Positions 35,011 to 44,591 are shown, counted from the first letter of the stretch. The stretch is DNA of 64,000 nucleotides from Neorhizobium sp. NCHU2750 (GCF_003597675.1 NZ_CP030828.1:191001-255000), one strand, 5' to 3'. Program-made: numbers and translations. Notes: generated from the sequence alone by a model not told the origin.

Positions 35011-35544
35011 TCAGCGGGCCTCCGTCGCGACCATGGCGGGAGCCTCGCCGATCGCCTCGGCCGTCTCGGCGGCATCGAAGCGGCGCGTGACGTAATTACG
35101 GAATCCGAGAAGCAGGTGCAGCATGGACAGGACACAGCCGACCGGAACGGCGAGGTAGACCATGCCGAGCGGCAGGTTGAGCACCGCTGAGGATTGCATC
35201 ATCGTCACGCTGGAATAGGCAAAGCCGTACCAGGACACGAAGCCGAGGAAGACCAGAATGGCCACCGCGACGCAGAAGCGGACGGCGTGCATGGCAGGGG
35301 TGGGCAGCGCATCCTGCACCAGTTCCACCGCAACATGCGAACCGTTGCGAAGGGCAAGGCCGGCACCGAGATAGGCGGCCCAGATCATCATATAGCGGGT
35401 CACTTCCTCGACCCAGGAGAGTGAATCTCCCACCACATAACGAAGCACCACATTGGCGAAAACGAGCACGGTCATGATCAGCATGAGCACGCCGAGCACA
35501 AATTTGTTGAGCCAGATGAGGGCCCCATCAATTCGCGATAGCAT
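35011..35544 (-). CDS. TRAP transporter small permease, DctQ family
   Basis: This 177-residue protein has four hydrophobic segments and the DctQ motif YVVGDSLSWVEEVTRYMMIW followed by GAGLALRNGSHVAVEL. It partners the DctM protein encoded 2 bp downstream. Confidence 0.93.
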   Translation of the reverse strand: MLSRIDGALIWLNKFVLGVLMLIMTVLVFANVVLRYVVGDSLSWVEEVTRYMMIWAAYLGAGLALRNGSHVAVELVQDALPTPAMHAVRFCVAVAILVFLGFVSWYGFAYSSVTMMQSSAVLNLPLGMVYLAVPVGCVLSMLHLLLGFRNYVTRRFDAAETAEAIGEAPAMVATEAR

Positions 35545-35592
35545 TCCACTTCCTCCAGGCGGGCGCCCTCCCTAGGCGCCCGGTTGACACGT

Positions 35593-36789
35593 TCAGTTCA
35601 GATAGGATTTCGCCTTCACCGGCAGCTTCCAGATGGTGAAGTTCGGTACATCCGGATTGTCGAAATTCATGTCGCCATCGACCCAGAGGTGCAGATGGTT
35701 GGACATGACGTGCAGCGTGCCGTCCGGCGCGAAGGCCAGCGTATCGGGCCAGACCATTTCAGGATTGTAGGCTACCTGTGTCAGCCGGCGGGTGGACGGA
35801 TCCCATTTCAGCACGCCATTCAGCTGCAGGGCGGTCAGGTAGACATTGCCGTCCTTGTCGGAGGCGAGGCCGTCGGCATTCGACGGCAGCGTCGTCTCGA
35901 CCCGAACGGCCGCTTCGAGTTCGGACTCGGAGACCTTCGCATCACGCAGCAGCGCCGTCGGCAGCGAATAGAGCGTGTTGCCGGTAAGGCTCGTCCAGTA
36001 GAGCGTCTTGCGGTCACCCGACAGTGCGATCCCGTCGGCGCCGGTGCGCATGCGACCGTTCTTCAGAACCTGCCGGCCGTTGATGGCGAAGGAGAAATTG
36101 CTGTCGTCATTGGTAAATTTGGTGGCGCTCAGCACGCGGCGCGCCGTGTTGGCCTTGCGATCATAGACGATCAGGCCGCCGCAGAGCGGATCACCGAAAA
36201 TGCCGCTGTCGGCGATGTAGGCAAAGCCCGACGCATTGTCGACGACAACATCGTTGAGGAACGAGCACTTCTTGTCCGAAATTTCGGGGCCGAAGGCGAG
36301 GCGCTGAACTTCCTTGTTCGCTTTGATGTTCCACAAGACGAGCTTCTCATCCTTGGGGCCGGACGGCTGGCCGGCGACATGGCCCTGATCGAGCAGCCAC
36401 ATCACGTCGTTCTCGTCGATTTCGAAGCCCAGCACGGCTTTCAAGCCATCGGGATTGGATATGTCATTGAGCGCTGCGGATGGAAACGGCGCAAGTTCGT
36501 ACTTGTCGCCCGTCTTGACGACCTTGGAGACCGTGGCCGGCATGTCCGGGCCGCCCCAGCGGGCCGTCGTGACATACATGGAGCCGGCGGAATCGAACTT
36601 CAGCCCCTGGGCCAGGGTCTTGCCGAATAGCTTGCTCTGTTTCCACTTTTCGGCGGCTGCTGCGTCATCGAGCTTGTAGGGTAGGCTGTTCCAGCGCACG
36701 ACCGGCTCGGATACCTGGTCTGCAGCAAAGGCATTGCTCGCAAAATGCAAGGCGAGTATGGCGACGAGCGCCATCTTGGACTTTTTCAT
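35593..36789 (-). CDS. Secreted yellow/major royal jelly-like beta-propeller protein
   Basis: This 398-residue protein has a signal peptide (MKKSKMALVAILALHFASNA, cleavage after FAADQ) and repeated beta-propeller blades. Motifs such as FLNDVVVDNASGFAYIADSG, GLIVYDRKANTARRVL, GADGIALSGDRKTLYW and PDTLAFAPDGTLHVM match the MRJP/yellow family and the related SMP-30/gluconolactonase group. It may bind or open a lactone or aromatic ligand in the periplasm. The ATG at 36789 follows GGGAGGGG. It heads the TRAP operon, so its product could feed the DctP receptor. Confidence 0.85.
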   Translation of the reverse strand: MKKSKMALVAILALHFASNAFAADQVSEPVVRWNSLPYKLDDAAAAEKWKQSKLFGKTLAQGLKFDSAGSMYVTTARWGGPDMPATVSKVVKTGDKYELAPFPSAALNDISNPDGLKAVLGFEIDENDVMWLLDQGHVAGQPSGPKDEKLVLWNIKANKEVQRLAFGPEISDKKCSFLNDVVVDNASGFAYIADSGIFGDPLCGGLIVYDRKANTARRVLSATKFTNDDSNFSFAINGRQVLKNGRMRTGADGIALSGDRKTLYWTSLTGNTLYSLPTALLRDAKVSESELEAAVRVETTLPSNADGLASDKDGNVYLTALQLNGVLKWDPSTRRLTQVAYNPEMVWPDTLAFAPDGTLHVMSNHLHLWVDGDMNFDNPDVPNFTIWKLPVKAKSYLN

Positions 36790-36829
36790 GATTTCCCCTC
36801 CCAAGGAGACATCTTCCTCTCAAGATGCC

Positions 36830-36871
36830 AAACTGCTACCTTAGGCAGCAGTAAAACTAAGGTAGCAGTTT
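36830..36871. promoter_or_regulatory. Perfect 15-bp inverted repeat, candidate GntR operator
   Basis: AAACTGCTACCTTAG (36830-36844) and CTAAGGTAGCAGTTT (36857-36871) are exact reverse complements with a 12-base spacer. The repeat fills the short divergent promoter region between the TRAP operon (start 36789) and the GntR gene (start about 36897). This is the expected place for a shared operator controlling both. Binding is inference. Confidence 0.72.
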
Positions 36872-36896
36872 AATCGTGCTTGTAAAGGGGGGCATG

Positions 36897-37646
36897 ATGA
36901 GCTCTGGTAAGAAGACTATTGCGAACTCAAAGCCGGCTTCTGGCCGGGAGAAAAATGTGACCCGGATAAGCCGCCCGAAACTACTCGTCGACGAAGTTAT
37001 TCGCTCTTTGCGTACGATGATTGTAGAAGGTCGTGTTCTACCCGGTGAACGTCTTTCAGAAAATGCGCTGGCTGCCGAACTCGGCGTTTCGACGACGCCG
37101 GTCCGCGAAGCGATTGCACTGCTCAGAAAAGAAGGGCTAGTCACGGTGCAGCCGCAGTCGGGCACATATGTTTTCGAACTGCAACCAGGGGAACTGGGGC
37201 AGCTATGCGAGTTGCGGTTTGCGCTAGAGCCCGCCGCCGTGCAGTTGGCGCTGGAAGACCCATCGTCGACGCTGGCCGACAAACTGGCCGCCATCGTGCA
37301 AGATATGGAGCTTGCTTTTTCAGAGGGGCGTGTTCGGGACTATCTTGCACTCGATACTGCATTCCATGAGGCGATCATCGAGGCTGCCAGCAATCCATAT
37401 ATCTCCAATGCATACGCGTTGATCGGGGCAAAAATGGCTGCCTTGCGGAATCGGCTCGGTCAAGACCAGCACCACATGGAAAAGTCTAAACGCGAACACG
37501 GCCAAATTGCTGAGGCCATTCGGTTACGCGATCTTGGTTTAGCGGCACAAATTCTCGTAAGGCATATCGCTCGCAAGGAAGGCTCCTACTGGGAGCATCT
37601 TGACCCGGATAATCCTCAACGCCTCATAAATCTGGCAGGGGGCTAG
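36897..37646 (+). CDS. GntR family (FCD) regulator of the TRAP operon
   Basis: This 249-residue regulator has a winged helix (about residues 27-90, IVEGRVLPGERLSENALAAE and LGVSTTPVREAIALL) and an FCD domain (about 100-235) with likely ligand His in LDTAFHEAII, KREHGQIA and LVRHIARKE. AAAGGGGGG lies upstream; spacing favours the ATG at 36897, though one at 36894 and a GTG at 36876 are in frame. It is divergent from the TRAP operon, with a perfect inverted repeat between. Confidence 0.92.
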   Translation: MSSGKKTIANSKPASGREKNVTRISRPKLLVDEVIRSLRTMIVEGRVLPGERLSENALAAELGVSTTPVREAIALLRKEGLVTVQPQSGTYVFELQPGELGQLCELRFALEPAAVQLALEDPSSTLADKLAAIVQDMELAFSEGRVRDYLALDTAFHEAIIEAASNPYISNAYALIGAKMAALRNRLGQDQHHMEKSKREHGQIAEAIRLRDLGLAAQILVRHIARKEGSYWEHLDPDNPQRLINLAGG

Positions 37647-38190
37647 CCAACCTGCAGCAAGTCTATGGTTCGGAGCCGTTTAGCATGCTAGCCGAACCTG
37701 AATAGGGCAATGAAAGGCTTTGCCCTAGCCGCTTCTGCTATCGGTTAACGCACGATCTCGGTCACCAGTTTCAGTTCGCGGACATGGCAGCTTTCGTATC
37801 TCTCGAAGTGGGACCTTGCCGGCAGACTTAGCCGCATATGACTTCCCGGCTGGACCGTTTCACATCGAGTTTTGGCCCGCGAGGTTTGCTCTTCAGCCTC
37901 CCTGTGTCGGCAGGTGCGGCGTACGTTACGGCTGTCTTCCAGACGAAGCCTACTCACCTCTACCGGCAAGGCTTCTATCCACCCCGCGCCCCCACCAAAC
38001 TCCGCAACGCCTTCAGCGAAAGTGTGTCGGCATGCCGGGGGGAGGGGAGCCGTTTCGTTACGATGAAATCGAACCGCGATTTGGCACCTGCCAGGGAAAC
38101 TCTGCAGCCATCAGCTCCCGTCGAAGCCCGATGCTATTCACACATCAACGCCATCTTCCAGGCGCACGGTCATTCAAGTGCCAAGGTCGT
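37647..38190. other. Intergenic region without recognised gene
   Basis: About 545 bp between the convergent ends of the GntR and LysR genes. A hairpin TAGGGCAA/TTGCCCTA (37703-37710 and 37720-37727) could end the GntR transcript but has no T run. Open frames on the plus strand at 37838-38194 and the minus strand at 37745-37969 show no recognised family. Confidence 0.5.
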
Positions 38191-39132
38191 CTAAGGCCAC
38201 TTCGGGAGGTTTCGTATGGCGCCGTAAAGGTCACGTTCAAAATCCACGACCGCGCGCGATCGTGCCTTGCCATCCAGCGATATGATCTGCAACTGGCTGG
38301 TCTTGAAAATCGTGCCATCCAGCGGGATGGCCTTCAACCTGCCTTGGTCGGCGATCCGATGGGCCGAAATGGCGGCGAGTATAGCAACCACCGGCTCTCT
38401 CTGAGCGATGCCGAGCCGCAGCGGCACCGAGTCGCTCTCCACCCGGATCGTCAGCTTGATACCCTCTGCCTGAGCCGCGTCATCGATGCGTTTGCGCGTC
38501 GGCGACCGGGCCGGTGCTACGGCAAGATCGAAAGGGGCGATATCGGCGACCGAAAGGCTTGTGCGATGAGCGAGGGGATGGTCTGGAGCCACGAGCGCCA
38601 CCATTGGCTGTTCGTAGGAGGTGAGGATCCGAAGTTGCGGATCGGCCGGCGCATTGTAGACGATGCCGATCTCCGCGATGCTCTCACGAATGAGCTCAAG
38701 TACCTGTCGCGTATTGCCGATACGAACATCGAAGGAAATGCCGGGATGTCGCCTGTGGAATTTGCTTATGAGGTCGGGAATGATCTCGGCCGCAAGCGGC
38801 TCGATGCTGGCGATGCGCACTTCACCGACATCGAGCCCATGCAGGGCCGAGATATCGTCGCGTGCAGCAGTCATTGCCGCGAGGCAATCTCGTGCGCGCC
38901 GCAGAAAGACCTGCCCGGCATCCGTCAACGCAACGCCTCTGGGCAGTCTCGAAAACAGCTGGGTCGAGTACTCAGCTTCGATATTCTGGATCTGCCGGCT
39001 GAGCGCTGACTGTGCGATATGCAGGTTCTCCGCAGCTTCCCGAATGGAGCCCGATTCGGCCACAGCCACAAAATATCGAAGTGCGTCGAAATTCACAGAT
39101 GCGATGCCGTTTTGAGATCGATTATGCATCAT
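38191..39132 (-). CDS. LysR family transcriptional regulator of the hyuAB-transporter operon
   Basis: This 313-residue LysR-type protein has an N-terminal winged helix (FVAVAESGSIREAAENLHIA, then QSALSRQIQNIEAEYST) and an effector-binding domain. It is divergent from hyuA-hyuB and the following ABC genes, so it probably controls them in response to the imported ring compound. A CTTG-N11-CAAG box lies in the shared promoter region. Confidence 0.92.
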   Translation of the reverse strand: MMHNRSQNGIASVNFDALRYFVAVAESGSIREAAENLHIAQSALSRQIQNIEAEYSTQLFSRLPRGVALTDAGQVFLRRARDCLAAMTAARDDISALHGLDVGEVRIASIEPLAAEIIPDLISKFHRRHPGISFDVRIGNTRQVLELIRESIAEIGIVYNAPADPQLRILTSYEQPMVALVAPDHPLAHRTSLSVADIAPFDLAVAPARSPTRKRIDDAAQAEGIKLTIRVESDSVPLRLGIAQREPVVAILAAISAHRIADQGRLKAIPLDGTIFKTSQLQIISLDGKARSRAVVDFERDLYGAIRNLPKWP

Positions 39133-39139
39133 AAATCGA

Positions 39140-39158
39140 CTTGTAAGATCGCTGCAAG
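39140..39158. promoter_or_regulatory. Candidate LysR-type binding box (CTTG-N11-CAAG)
   Basis: CTTGTAAGATCGCTGCAAG is a dyad with the LysR-typical 11-base spacing. It lies 8 bp from the LysR start and about 80 bp before hyuA. The motif is short and could occur by chance. Confidence 0.35.
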
Positions 39159-39239
39159 CAAATTTAACTGAGTGGAAAGAGACAGAAACGGGGTGCCTCG
39201 GCAGCCGCTCTTCGGCGTGCCGGGCTGGAATGATCGATT

Positions 39240-41297
39240 ATGATGATTGGTATTGATGTCGGTGGCACGTTCACCGACCTGGTGGCGTCACATCCGGTGC
39301 ATGGCGTACATTTCGTCAAGACACCGTCGACGCCGGCAGACCCTTCGCAGGGTGTCCTCGACGCGCTTGGCCTCCTCGCCGAGAAGCTTGGTCAGTCGTT
39401 GGGCGACGTGCTCTCCGAGATCAGCCTGTTCATTCACGGCACGACGGTTGCCACCAATATTCTGGTCGAGAGACGCGGTGCGAAGATCGGGTTGCTTACG
39501 ACTAAGGGCTTTCGCGACCTTCTTGAGATGCGCGAAGGCGCACACGAGGATCGTTATGCCCTTCGCGTGGCGCCGCCCGAGCCGATCATCGAGCGACCGT
39601 TGCGACTGGAACTTGACGAGCGCGCGGCGTTCGACGGATCTGTCGTCACTCCTTTGGATACCGGAGAGGCTGTTGATGCGATCTCCACCCTGCGCAAAGC
39701 GGAGGTCGAGGGCGTCGTCGTCTGCTTCCTTCATGCACACAAGAATTCGGAACATGAAAAGGCGGTTCGCGAGCTGTTCGATAAGGGCGACTGGAAACCT
39801 TTCGTGTCGCTTTCCCATGAGATCCTCAACCGACAGGGAGAATACGATCGTCTGTCGACGACAGCGGTCAACGCCTATGTCGGTCCGGGTCTTCAACGCT
39901 ATCTGAACCGCCTGTTCGGCCGTCTCAAGGAACAGGGCATCCAGACGCCGGTTTTCGTCATGCAGTCGCATGGCGGTGTTCTGCCGATCGATGAGGCGGG
40001 CCGCCTTGCCGTGGGCGCAGTGACCAGCGGGCCGGCAGGCGGTGCAAAGGCCGGCGCGCTTTTCGCCAGGACAATCAACGCACCACGCCTTGTGACCTAC
40101 GATACCGGCGGGACGACGACCGATATATGCACCATCATCGATGGCAAGCCTGTCGAGCGGGAACGCACCGATCTTTCCGGCATGCGAATTCATGCGCCGG
40201 CGATCGAGATCAATCCGATCGGGATCGGTGGCGGATCTCTCGCCTATATCGACACTAGCGGAATTCTCGCGGTCGGACCACAAAGTGCAGGCGCCACGCC
40301 GGGCCCGGCATGCTTCGGCAAGGGTGGAGATCGCCCCACATTGACCGACGCCAATCTCGTTCTTGGACTGATTTCGACTAAGAGCTTTCTCGGCGGCAAG
40401 ATGTCGCTTGATGTAGAGGCTGCTCGCAGGGTCGTCTCGCGCGACATTGCCGAACCTCTGGGCATCTCCTGCGAAGAGGCGGCCTGGGCGATCCACGTTC
40501 TCGCCAATACCCGCATTACCGAGGGCATCAGGCTCTCGACTGTCCGCCGCGGGCTCGATCCGCGCGATTTCGTATTGATGTCTTTCGGTGGCGCCGGCGG
40601 CCTTCATGCTTCGTCAGTTGCCTCGGAACTGCGCATTCCGAAGATCGTCATTCCCGAGATGGCGTCGGTGCTGTCTGCACTGGGCTTTCTGGCGGCCGAT
40701 GTTCGCCGTGATCTTCAGCAGACCCTCGATCGGCCGCTGTCGGCCTTTTCGCCAGAGGATTTGACCGCGACCTATGACGCGCTGAGGCAGAAGGCGACGG
40801 ATGCGCTTGGTGGGACCGGTATCAACATGTCGGACACCGGTGCCGAGACATGGACCGAAGCCTTTGCCGATTGCCGCTACGAGCGCCAGATCCATACGAT
40901 CCCGGTTCCAGTACGACCGGGCGACGGGCCGGCGGACATCGAAGCGCGGTTTGTCGAGATCTACGAGGGTCTTTATCGCCACTCTCATCCAGGCGAATTG
41001 GTGGTGGTCGAAACCAGCCGCGTGTCCGCCTATCAGGAACTGCCGAAGCTTCAATTGCCGAAATATCCGAAGTCTGGTCAGTCCGACCCATCGGGTGCGA
41101 TCGGCGAATACAGGGATGTTTTCCTCGGCAAGTGGCAACGTATCGCCGCCTATCGTTTCGAAACCCTGGAGCCGGGCATGACTGTTCCGGGGCCTGCACT
41201 GGTGGATGCTGCAACAACGTCCATCCTGGTTGGTGAGGGACATAGCGCCCTGGTCGATGAAACACGAAGCCTTGTCCTGTCGGAGAACCGCGCGTGA
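39240..41297 (+). CDS. hyuA: Hydantoinase/oxoprolinase family protein, subunit A
   Basis: This 685-residue protein has the ASKHA-type N-terminus IGIDVGGTFTDLVAS, the GAVTSGPAGGAKAGALFA and YDTGGTTTDICTI phosphate loops, and GIGGGSLAYIDTSG. The HyuA subunit phosphorylates the substrate (hydantoin, 5-oxoproline, or acetone/acetophenone in carboxylase relatives) with ATP. Two ATGs occur in tandem at 39240 and 39243. It overlaps hyuB by four bases (GTGA), so the two form one enzyme complex. The downstream ABC genes imply an imported substrate. Confidence 0.92.
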   Translation: MMIGIDVGGTFTDLVASHPVHGVHFVKTPSTPADPSQGVLDALGLLAEKLGQSLGDVLSEISLFIHGTTVATNILVERRGAKIGLLTTKGFRDLLEMREGAHEDRYALRVAPPEPIIERPLRLELDERAAFDGSVVTPLDTGEAVDAISTLRKAEVEGVVVCFLHAHKNSEHEKAVRELFDKGDWKPFVSLSHEILNRQGEYDRLSTTAVNAYVGPGLQRYLNRLFGRLKEQGIQTPVFVMQSHGGVLPIDEAGRLAVGAVTSGPAGGAKAGALFARTINAPRLVTYDTGGTTTDICTIIDGKPVERERTDLSGMRIHAPAIEINPIGIGGGSLAYIDTSGILAVGPQSAGATPGPACFGKGGDRPTLTDANLVLGLISTKSFLGGKMSLDVEAARRVVSRDIAEPLGISCEEAAWAIHVLANTRITEGIRLSTVRRGLDPRDFVLMSFGGAGGLHASSVASELRIPKIVIPEMASVLSALGFLAADVRRDLQQTLDRPLSAFSPEDLTATYDALRQKATDALGGTGINMSDTGAETWTEAFADCRYERQIHTIPVPVRPGDGPADIEARFVEIYEGLYRHSHPGELVVVETSRVSAYQELPKLQLPKYPKSGQSDPSGAIGEYRDVFLGKWQRIAAYRFETLEPGMTVPGPALVDAATTSILVGEGHSALVDETRSLVLSENRA

Positions 41298-42994
41298 CCG
41301 ATGTCAATCCACTCACCCTTGCAGTCGTGCGTCACAAGCTCAAGGCCGTGGCCGAAGAGATGGTCGAGACGATGACGCGAACCTGCTTCTCGCCTATCCT
41401 CAATCAGAACCAGGATTTTTCCGCCGTTGTTCTCGACCGCGATATCCAGACGATATCGCAGGCCGAACGCGTTCCTATCCACATGGGCGCCATGCCCTTG
41501 GCGGTTCAGTTGATGGCGGACAGCTTTGCCGATGATCTCAACGAAGGTGATGTCCTGATCGCAAACGACCCCTATTGGGGTGGAAGCCATCTCCCGGACG
41601 TCACCCTGGCGATGCCTTTCTTTCACGAGGGCATCCTGCGCTTCTGGGTTGCCATAAGAGCCCATCAGGGTGATATCGGCGGCATTTCGGCCGGCGGCTA
41701 CAGCGCTTCGGCAAAAGAAATCTGGCATGAAGGCCTGCGTATTCCGCCGGTGAAGCTCGTCGACAAGGGGCAGTTGCGCGCCGATTTTCTGCGGATGATC
41801 GCCACCAATTCCCGCAAGGCTCAGGATATCGAGGGCGATCTTCTGGCACAGTTCTCGGCCGTTCGTATCGGCTGTGAACGCCTCACGGAACTCTATGACC
41901 GATACAGCGTCGAAGATGTCGCGGCCTGCGTTGCATCCATGCTGGATGGCGGCGAGAAGGTGATGAAGGAACTGCTGAACTCCTGTGTCCAGGGCCGACA
42001 CGAAGGGCTCAGCCACATGGAATATGCCGCGGCGCCCGACGGCTTGCTGCCGGTGCCGGTCTCGATAACCATCGAGGGCGGAAAAGCGGTGGTTGATCTC
42101 ACCCGCTGCCCGGATCAGGTCAGTGCCTTCATCAACAGTCCCTTCGCCAATACGCGCGCCGCGGTGATGGTGGCGTTCCTCTATTTCAGTGGCGACGACC
42201 AGGGGCTGAACGACGGAAGTGCGCGGGCAATCGAGATCAGGACACGCAAGGGCAGCCTTGTCGATCCGATCGAACCCGCTCCGGTCGCAGCCTGTACCTC
42301 TTCGACAGCCTGCACCTTGATCGAAGCACTTCTTCAGGCACTTGAAGGGGCAGATCCCAAGCGCGCCATTGGCGGCTTTGCACGCCGGTTCCGCTTCGCC
42401 ATCGCCGCATCCGACAGGGAAGGGCGCCCGTTCATCTGGCACTATTTTTTCAACAAGGGTGGCACCGGCGGCAATTCCGATCACGACGGCTGGTCCAATA
42501 TTGGCGGCCTGCATAATCCGGGCGGCACGGCTTCGCCTTCTATTGAAAGCACCGAAGCGAACTATCCGCTGGTCATCGAGGAATACAGTCTCGTCACCGA
42601 TGCGGGCGGCGCCGGGACAAGGCGCGGCGGTCTTGGTGGCCGGCTGCGCATGCGTTACTCAGGGGAGGGGCCAGCCGTTGTCAACGCCTCGGGCGAGGGC
42701 GTGCATGTTCCCCCGTTCGCTAGCGACAATGGCGAGGCAGGCCCCGGCCATCAATATTCGATCGCCTATAAGGATGGCACGGTCCGGACGCTCGGTGTTC
42801 ATGACAGCGGCATCATCATCAATCCCGGAGATGTGGTGAACTGCATCTCCGCGGGCGGCGGCGGACATGGCGATCCACGTCTGCGGCCTGCGGAAATGGT
42901 GCGCCGCGATGTCGAATTCGGATATATCAGCGCCGACACCGCCTTGCGGGTCTACGGCGCGGACAGTGAAAGCATAAAGACGATAAACAGCTGA
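41294..42994 (+). CDS. hyuB: Hydantoinase/oxoprolinase family protein, subunit B
   Basis: This 566-residue protein starts at a GTG overlapping the hyuA stop. HyuB-family motifs include EEMVETMTRTCFSPILNQNQ, IANDPYWGGSHLPDVTLAMP, HQGDIGGISAGGYSASAKEI, and the C-terminal GGAGTRRGGLGGRLRMRYSG and GGGGHGDPRLR. The A and B subunits together open an amide ring in an ATP-dependent way. Whether the substrate is 5-oxoproline, a hydantoin or a relative cannot be told from sequence. Confidence 0.93.
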   Translation: MTDVNPLTLAVVRHKLKAVAEEMVETMTRTCFSPILNQNQDFSAVVLDRDIQTISQAERVPIHMGAMPLAVQLMADSFADDLNEGDVLIANDPYWGGSHLPDVTLAMPFFHEGILRFWVAIRAHQGDIGGISAGGYSASAKEIWHEGLRIPPVKLVDKGQLRADFLRMIATNSRKAQDIEGDLLAQFSAVRIGCERLTELYDRYSVEDVAACVASMLDGGEKVMKELLNSCVQGRHEGLSHMEYAAAPDGLLPVPVSITIEGGKAVVDLTRCPDQVSAFINSPFANTRAAVMVAFLYFSGDDQGLNDGSARAIEIRTRKGSLVDPIEPAPVAACTSSTACTLIEALLQALEGADPKRAIGGFARRFRFAIAASDREGRPFIWHYFFNKGGTGGNSDHDGWSNIGGLHNPGGTASPSIESTEANYPLVIEEYSLVTDAGGAGTRRGGLGGRLRMRYSGEGPAVVNASGEGVHVPPFASDNGEAGPGHQYSIAYKDGTVRTLGVHDSGIIINPGDVVNCISAGGGGHGDPRLRPAEMVRRDVEFGYISADTALRVYGADSESIKTINS

Positions 42995-43018
42995 GACAAT
43001 TGTCACAAGGGGAACGTA

Positions 43019-44587
43019 ATGACGGAATTCATGCTTACGAGACGCAACCTCATGCAATCGCTTGCCGCCTTGCCTCTGGTTGGAGGAACTGTCGCGATCG
43101 CCGGTAACGCAGTTGCACAGGTCTCCGGAAAGACGCTGACGCTCGCCATTCCGAACAGTCCCAATACGCTCGATCCCATCAATGCGGTCCTGCAGGACCC
43201 GATGGTCATCAATCAGTGCATTTTCGAGAACCTGGTCGAATATGACGTCGATGGTGTGCTTCGCCCTCAGCTCGCCAAGGCGCTCCCGACCATTTCTCCT
43301 GACAAGCTGACCTACAGTTTCGACCTGCGTGATGACGTCACGTTCCAGAATGGCAAGCCCATGACATCGGAGGATGTCAAATACAGTTTCGAATCCATGC
43401 TGGACAAGAAGCGTAATGCCGCGCGCCGCGTGATTTTCGAAACGATATCCAAGATCGAAACGGATGGACCGCATCGCGTCCACATCACGCTGTCGGAGCC
43501 CTATGCACCGTGGCTGTCCTTCCTGACGAAATATATGGGCATCTGGCCCGCCGGTTCGCGCGAAGAGCTTGGTGACGAGCATTTCAAGCTTCATCCGAAG
43601 GGCGTCGGTACCGGCCCGGCAATCTTTGATGAATGGGTTCCGAACCAGTATGTCCGGTTGAAGAAGAACCCCAACTACTGGGACAAGTCGCTTCCCCACT
43701 GGGATACGCTGGTGGTCAAGTTCGTGCCCGAGGATGCGACGCGGACTGCATATCTTCTGACGCGCCAGTCGGACATTGTCGGTGCGCCGTCCCCGCGTGA
43801 CTTTGCACGCCTCTCCAAGCAGCCCGGCATCACCGGTGCCAGCCGGGCAACTTTCGGCGGCTGGAGTTCCATCATGATGAACAATGCCAAGGCACCGTTC
43901 GACGATGTGAACGTGCGCCGCGCCGTCAACTGGGCAATCGATCGCGAGAAGCTGGCCAAGTTCGCCTTTGTCGGCATGGTGGATCCGTGCACCATCCCCG
44001 CGGCTCGCGAATCCTGGTGGTTCGACAGCCAGGCCAACGACATGATCGGTTACGATCCCGAGAAGGCGAAGTCGTTCCTGGCACAGTCCAAATATGCCGG
44101 CAATGCCGCTTTCGAGATGGTCCTGCCTTCCACTCCCTATCTCCTGGACCTCAAGGACGCTGCAGTCGCCATCCAGTCCCAGCTGCAGGCGATCGGCATC
44201 ACTTGCACGCTCAAGATGGTCGAGCCGACCGCGGCACTCGGACAGGCGAAGAAAGGCGAATACCAGGCCTTGTTGATGAACCTGACATCGCCGGGCGAGC
44301 CGACCTATCTTGTCGGCCAGAACTTCCGTCCCAACCAGCCCTATTCCAAGGTCTCCGGTTATGCTGACCCGATGATCGGCGATCTGTTGAAGCAGGCCTA
44401 TGCAGAAAACGATCAAGCGGTGCTGAAGCCCATCTATGCGAAAATGCTCCGCAAGATCGCCGAGGATTGCCCCTATGCCTGGCTGGGCTTCCTTAACTCC
44501 GCCAACCTCTGGCAGAGCCGGGTGGAGGATTTCAAGGTCAATCAGGGCATTACGATGGATGTGCGCTCCATCGGACTGAAAGCCTGA
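43019..44587 (+). CDS. ABC transporter binding protein, family 5, with Tat-like signal
   Basis: This 522-residue binding protein has the N-terminus MTEFMLTRRNLMQSLAALPL. The twin arginines in TRRNLMQ before the hydrophobic stretch suggest Tat export, with cleavage near AVAQV. Family-5 motifs are SPNTLDPINAVLQDPMV, RDDVTFQNGKPMTSEDVKYS and LHPKGVGTGPAIFDEW. AAGGGG precedes the ATG. It follows hyuB by about 25 bp and precedes the permease genes, so it presumably captures the HyuAB substrate or a precursor. Confidence 0.92.
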   Translation: MTEFMLTRRNLMQSLAALPLVGGTVAIAGNAVAQVSGKTLTLAIPNSPNTLDPINAVLQDPMVINQCIFENLVEYDVDGVLRPQLAKALPTISPDKLTYSFDLRDDVTFQNGKPMTSEDVKYSFESMLDKKRNAARRVIFETISKIETDGPHRVHITLSEPYAPWLSFLTKYMGIWPAGSREELGDEHFKLHPKGVGTGPAIFDEWVPNQYVRLKKNPNYWDKSLPHWDTLVVKFVPEDATRTAYLLTRQSDIVGAPSPRDFARLSKQPGITGASRATFGGWSSIMMNNAKAPFDDVNVRRAVNWAIDREKLAKFAFVGMVDPCTIPAARESWWFDSQANDMIGYDPEKAKSFLAQSKYAGNAAFEMVLPSTPYLLDLKDAAVAIQSQLQAIGITCTLKMVEPTAALGQAKKGEYQALLMNLTSPGEPTYLVGQNFRPNQPYSKVSGYADPMIGDLLKQAYAENDQAVLKPIYAKMLRKIAEDCPYAWLGFLNSANLWQSRVEDFKVNQGITMDVRSIGLKA

Positions 44588-44591
44588 CGGT

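Noticed and set aside
33722..35095. Long plus-strand frame antisense to dctM
   Set aside because: Low-complexity Asp/Arg/Gln/His-rich translation and complete overlap with a clear DctM gene.
37703..37727. Hairpin after the TRAP regulator gene as a certain terminator
   Set aside because: The stem is only 8 bp with a 9-base loop and no T run follows, so it is mentioned only within the intergenic entry.
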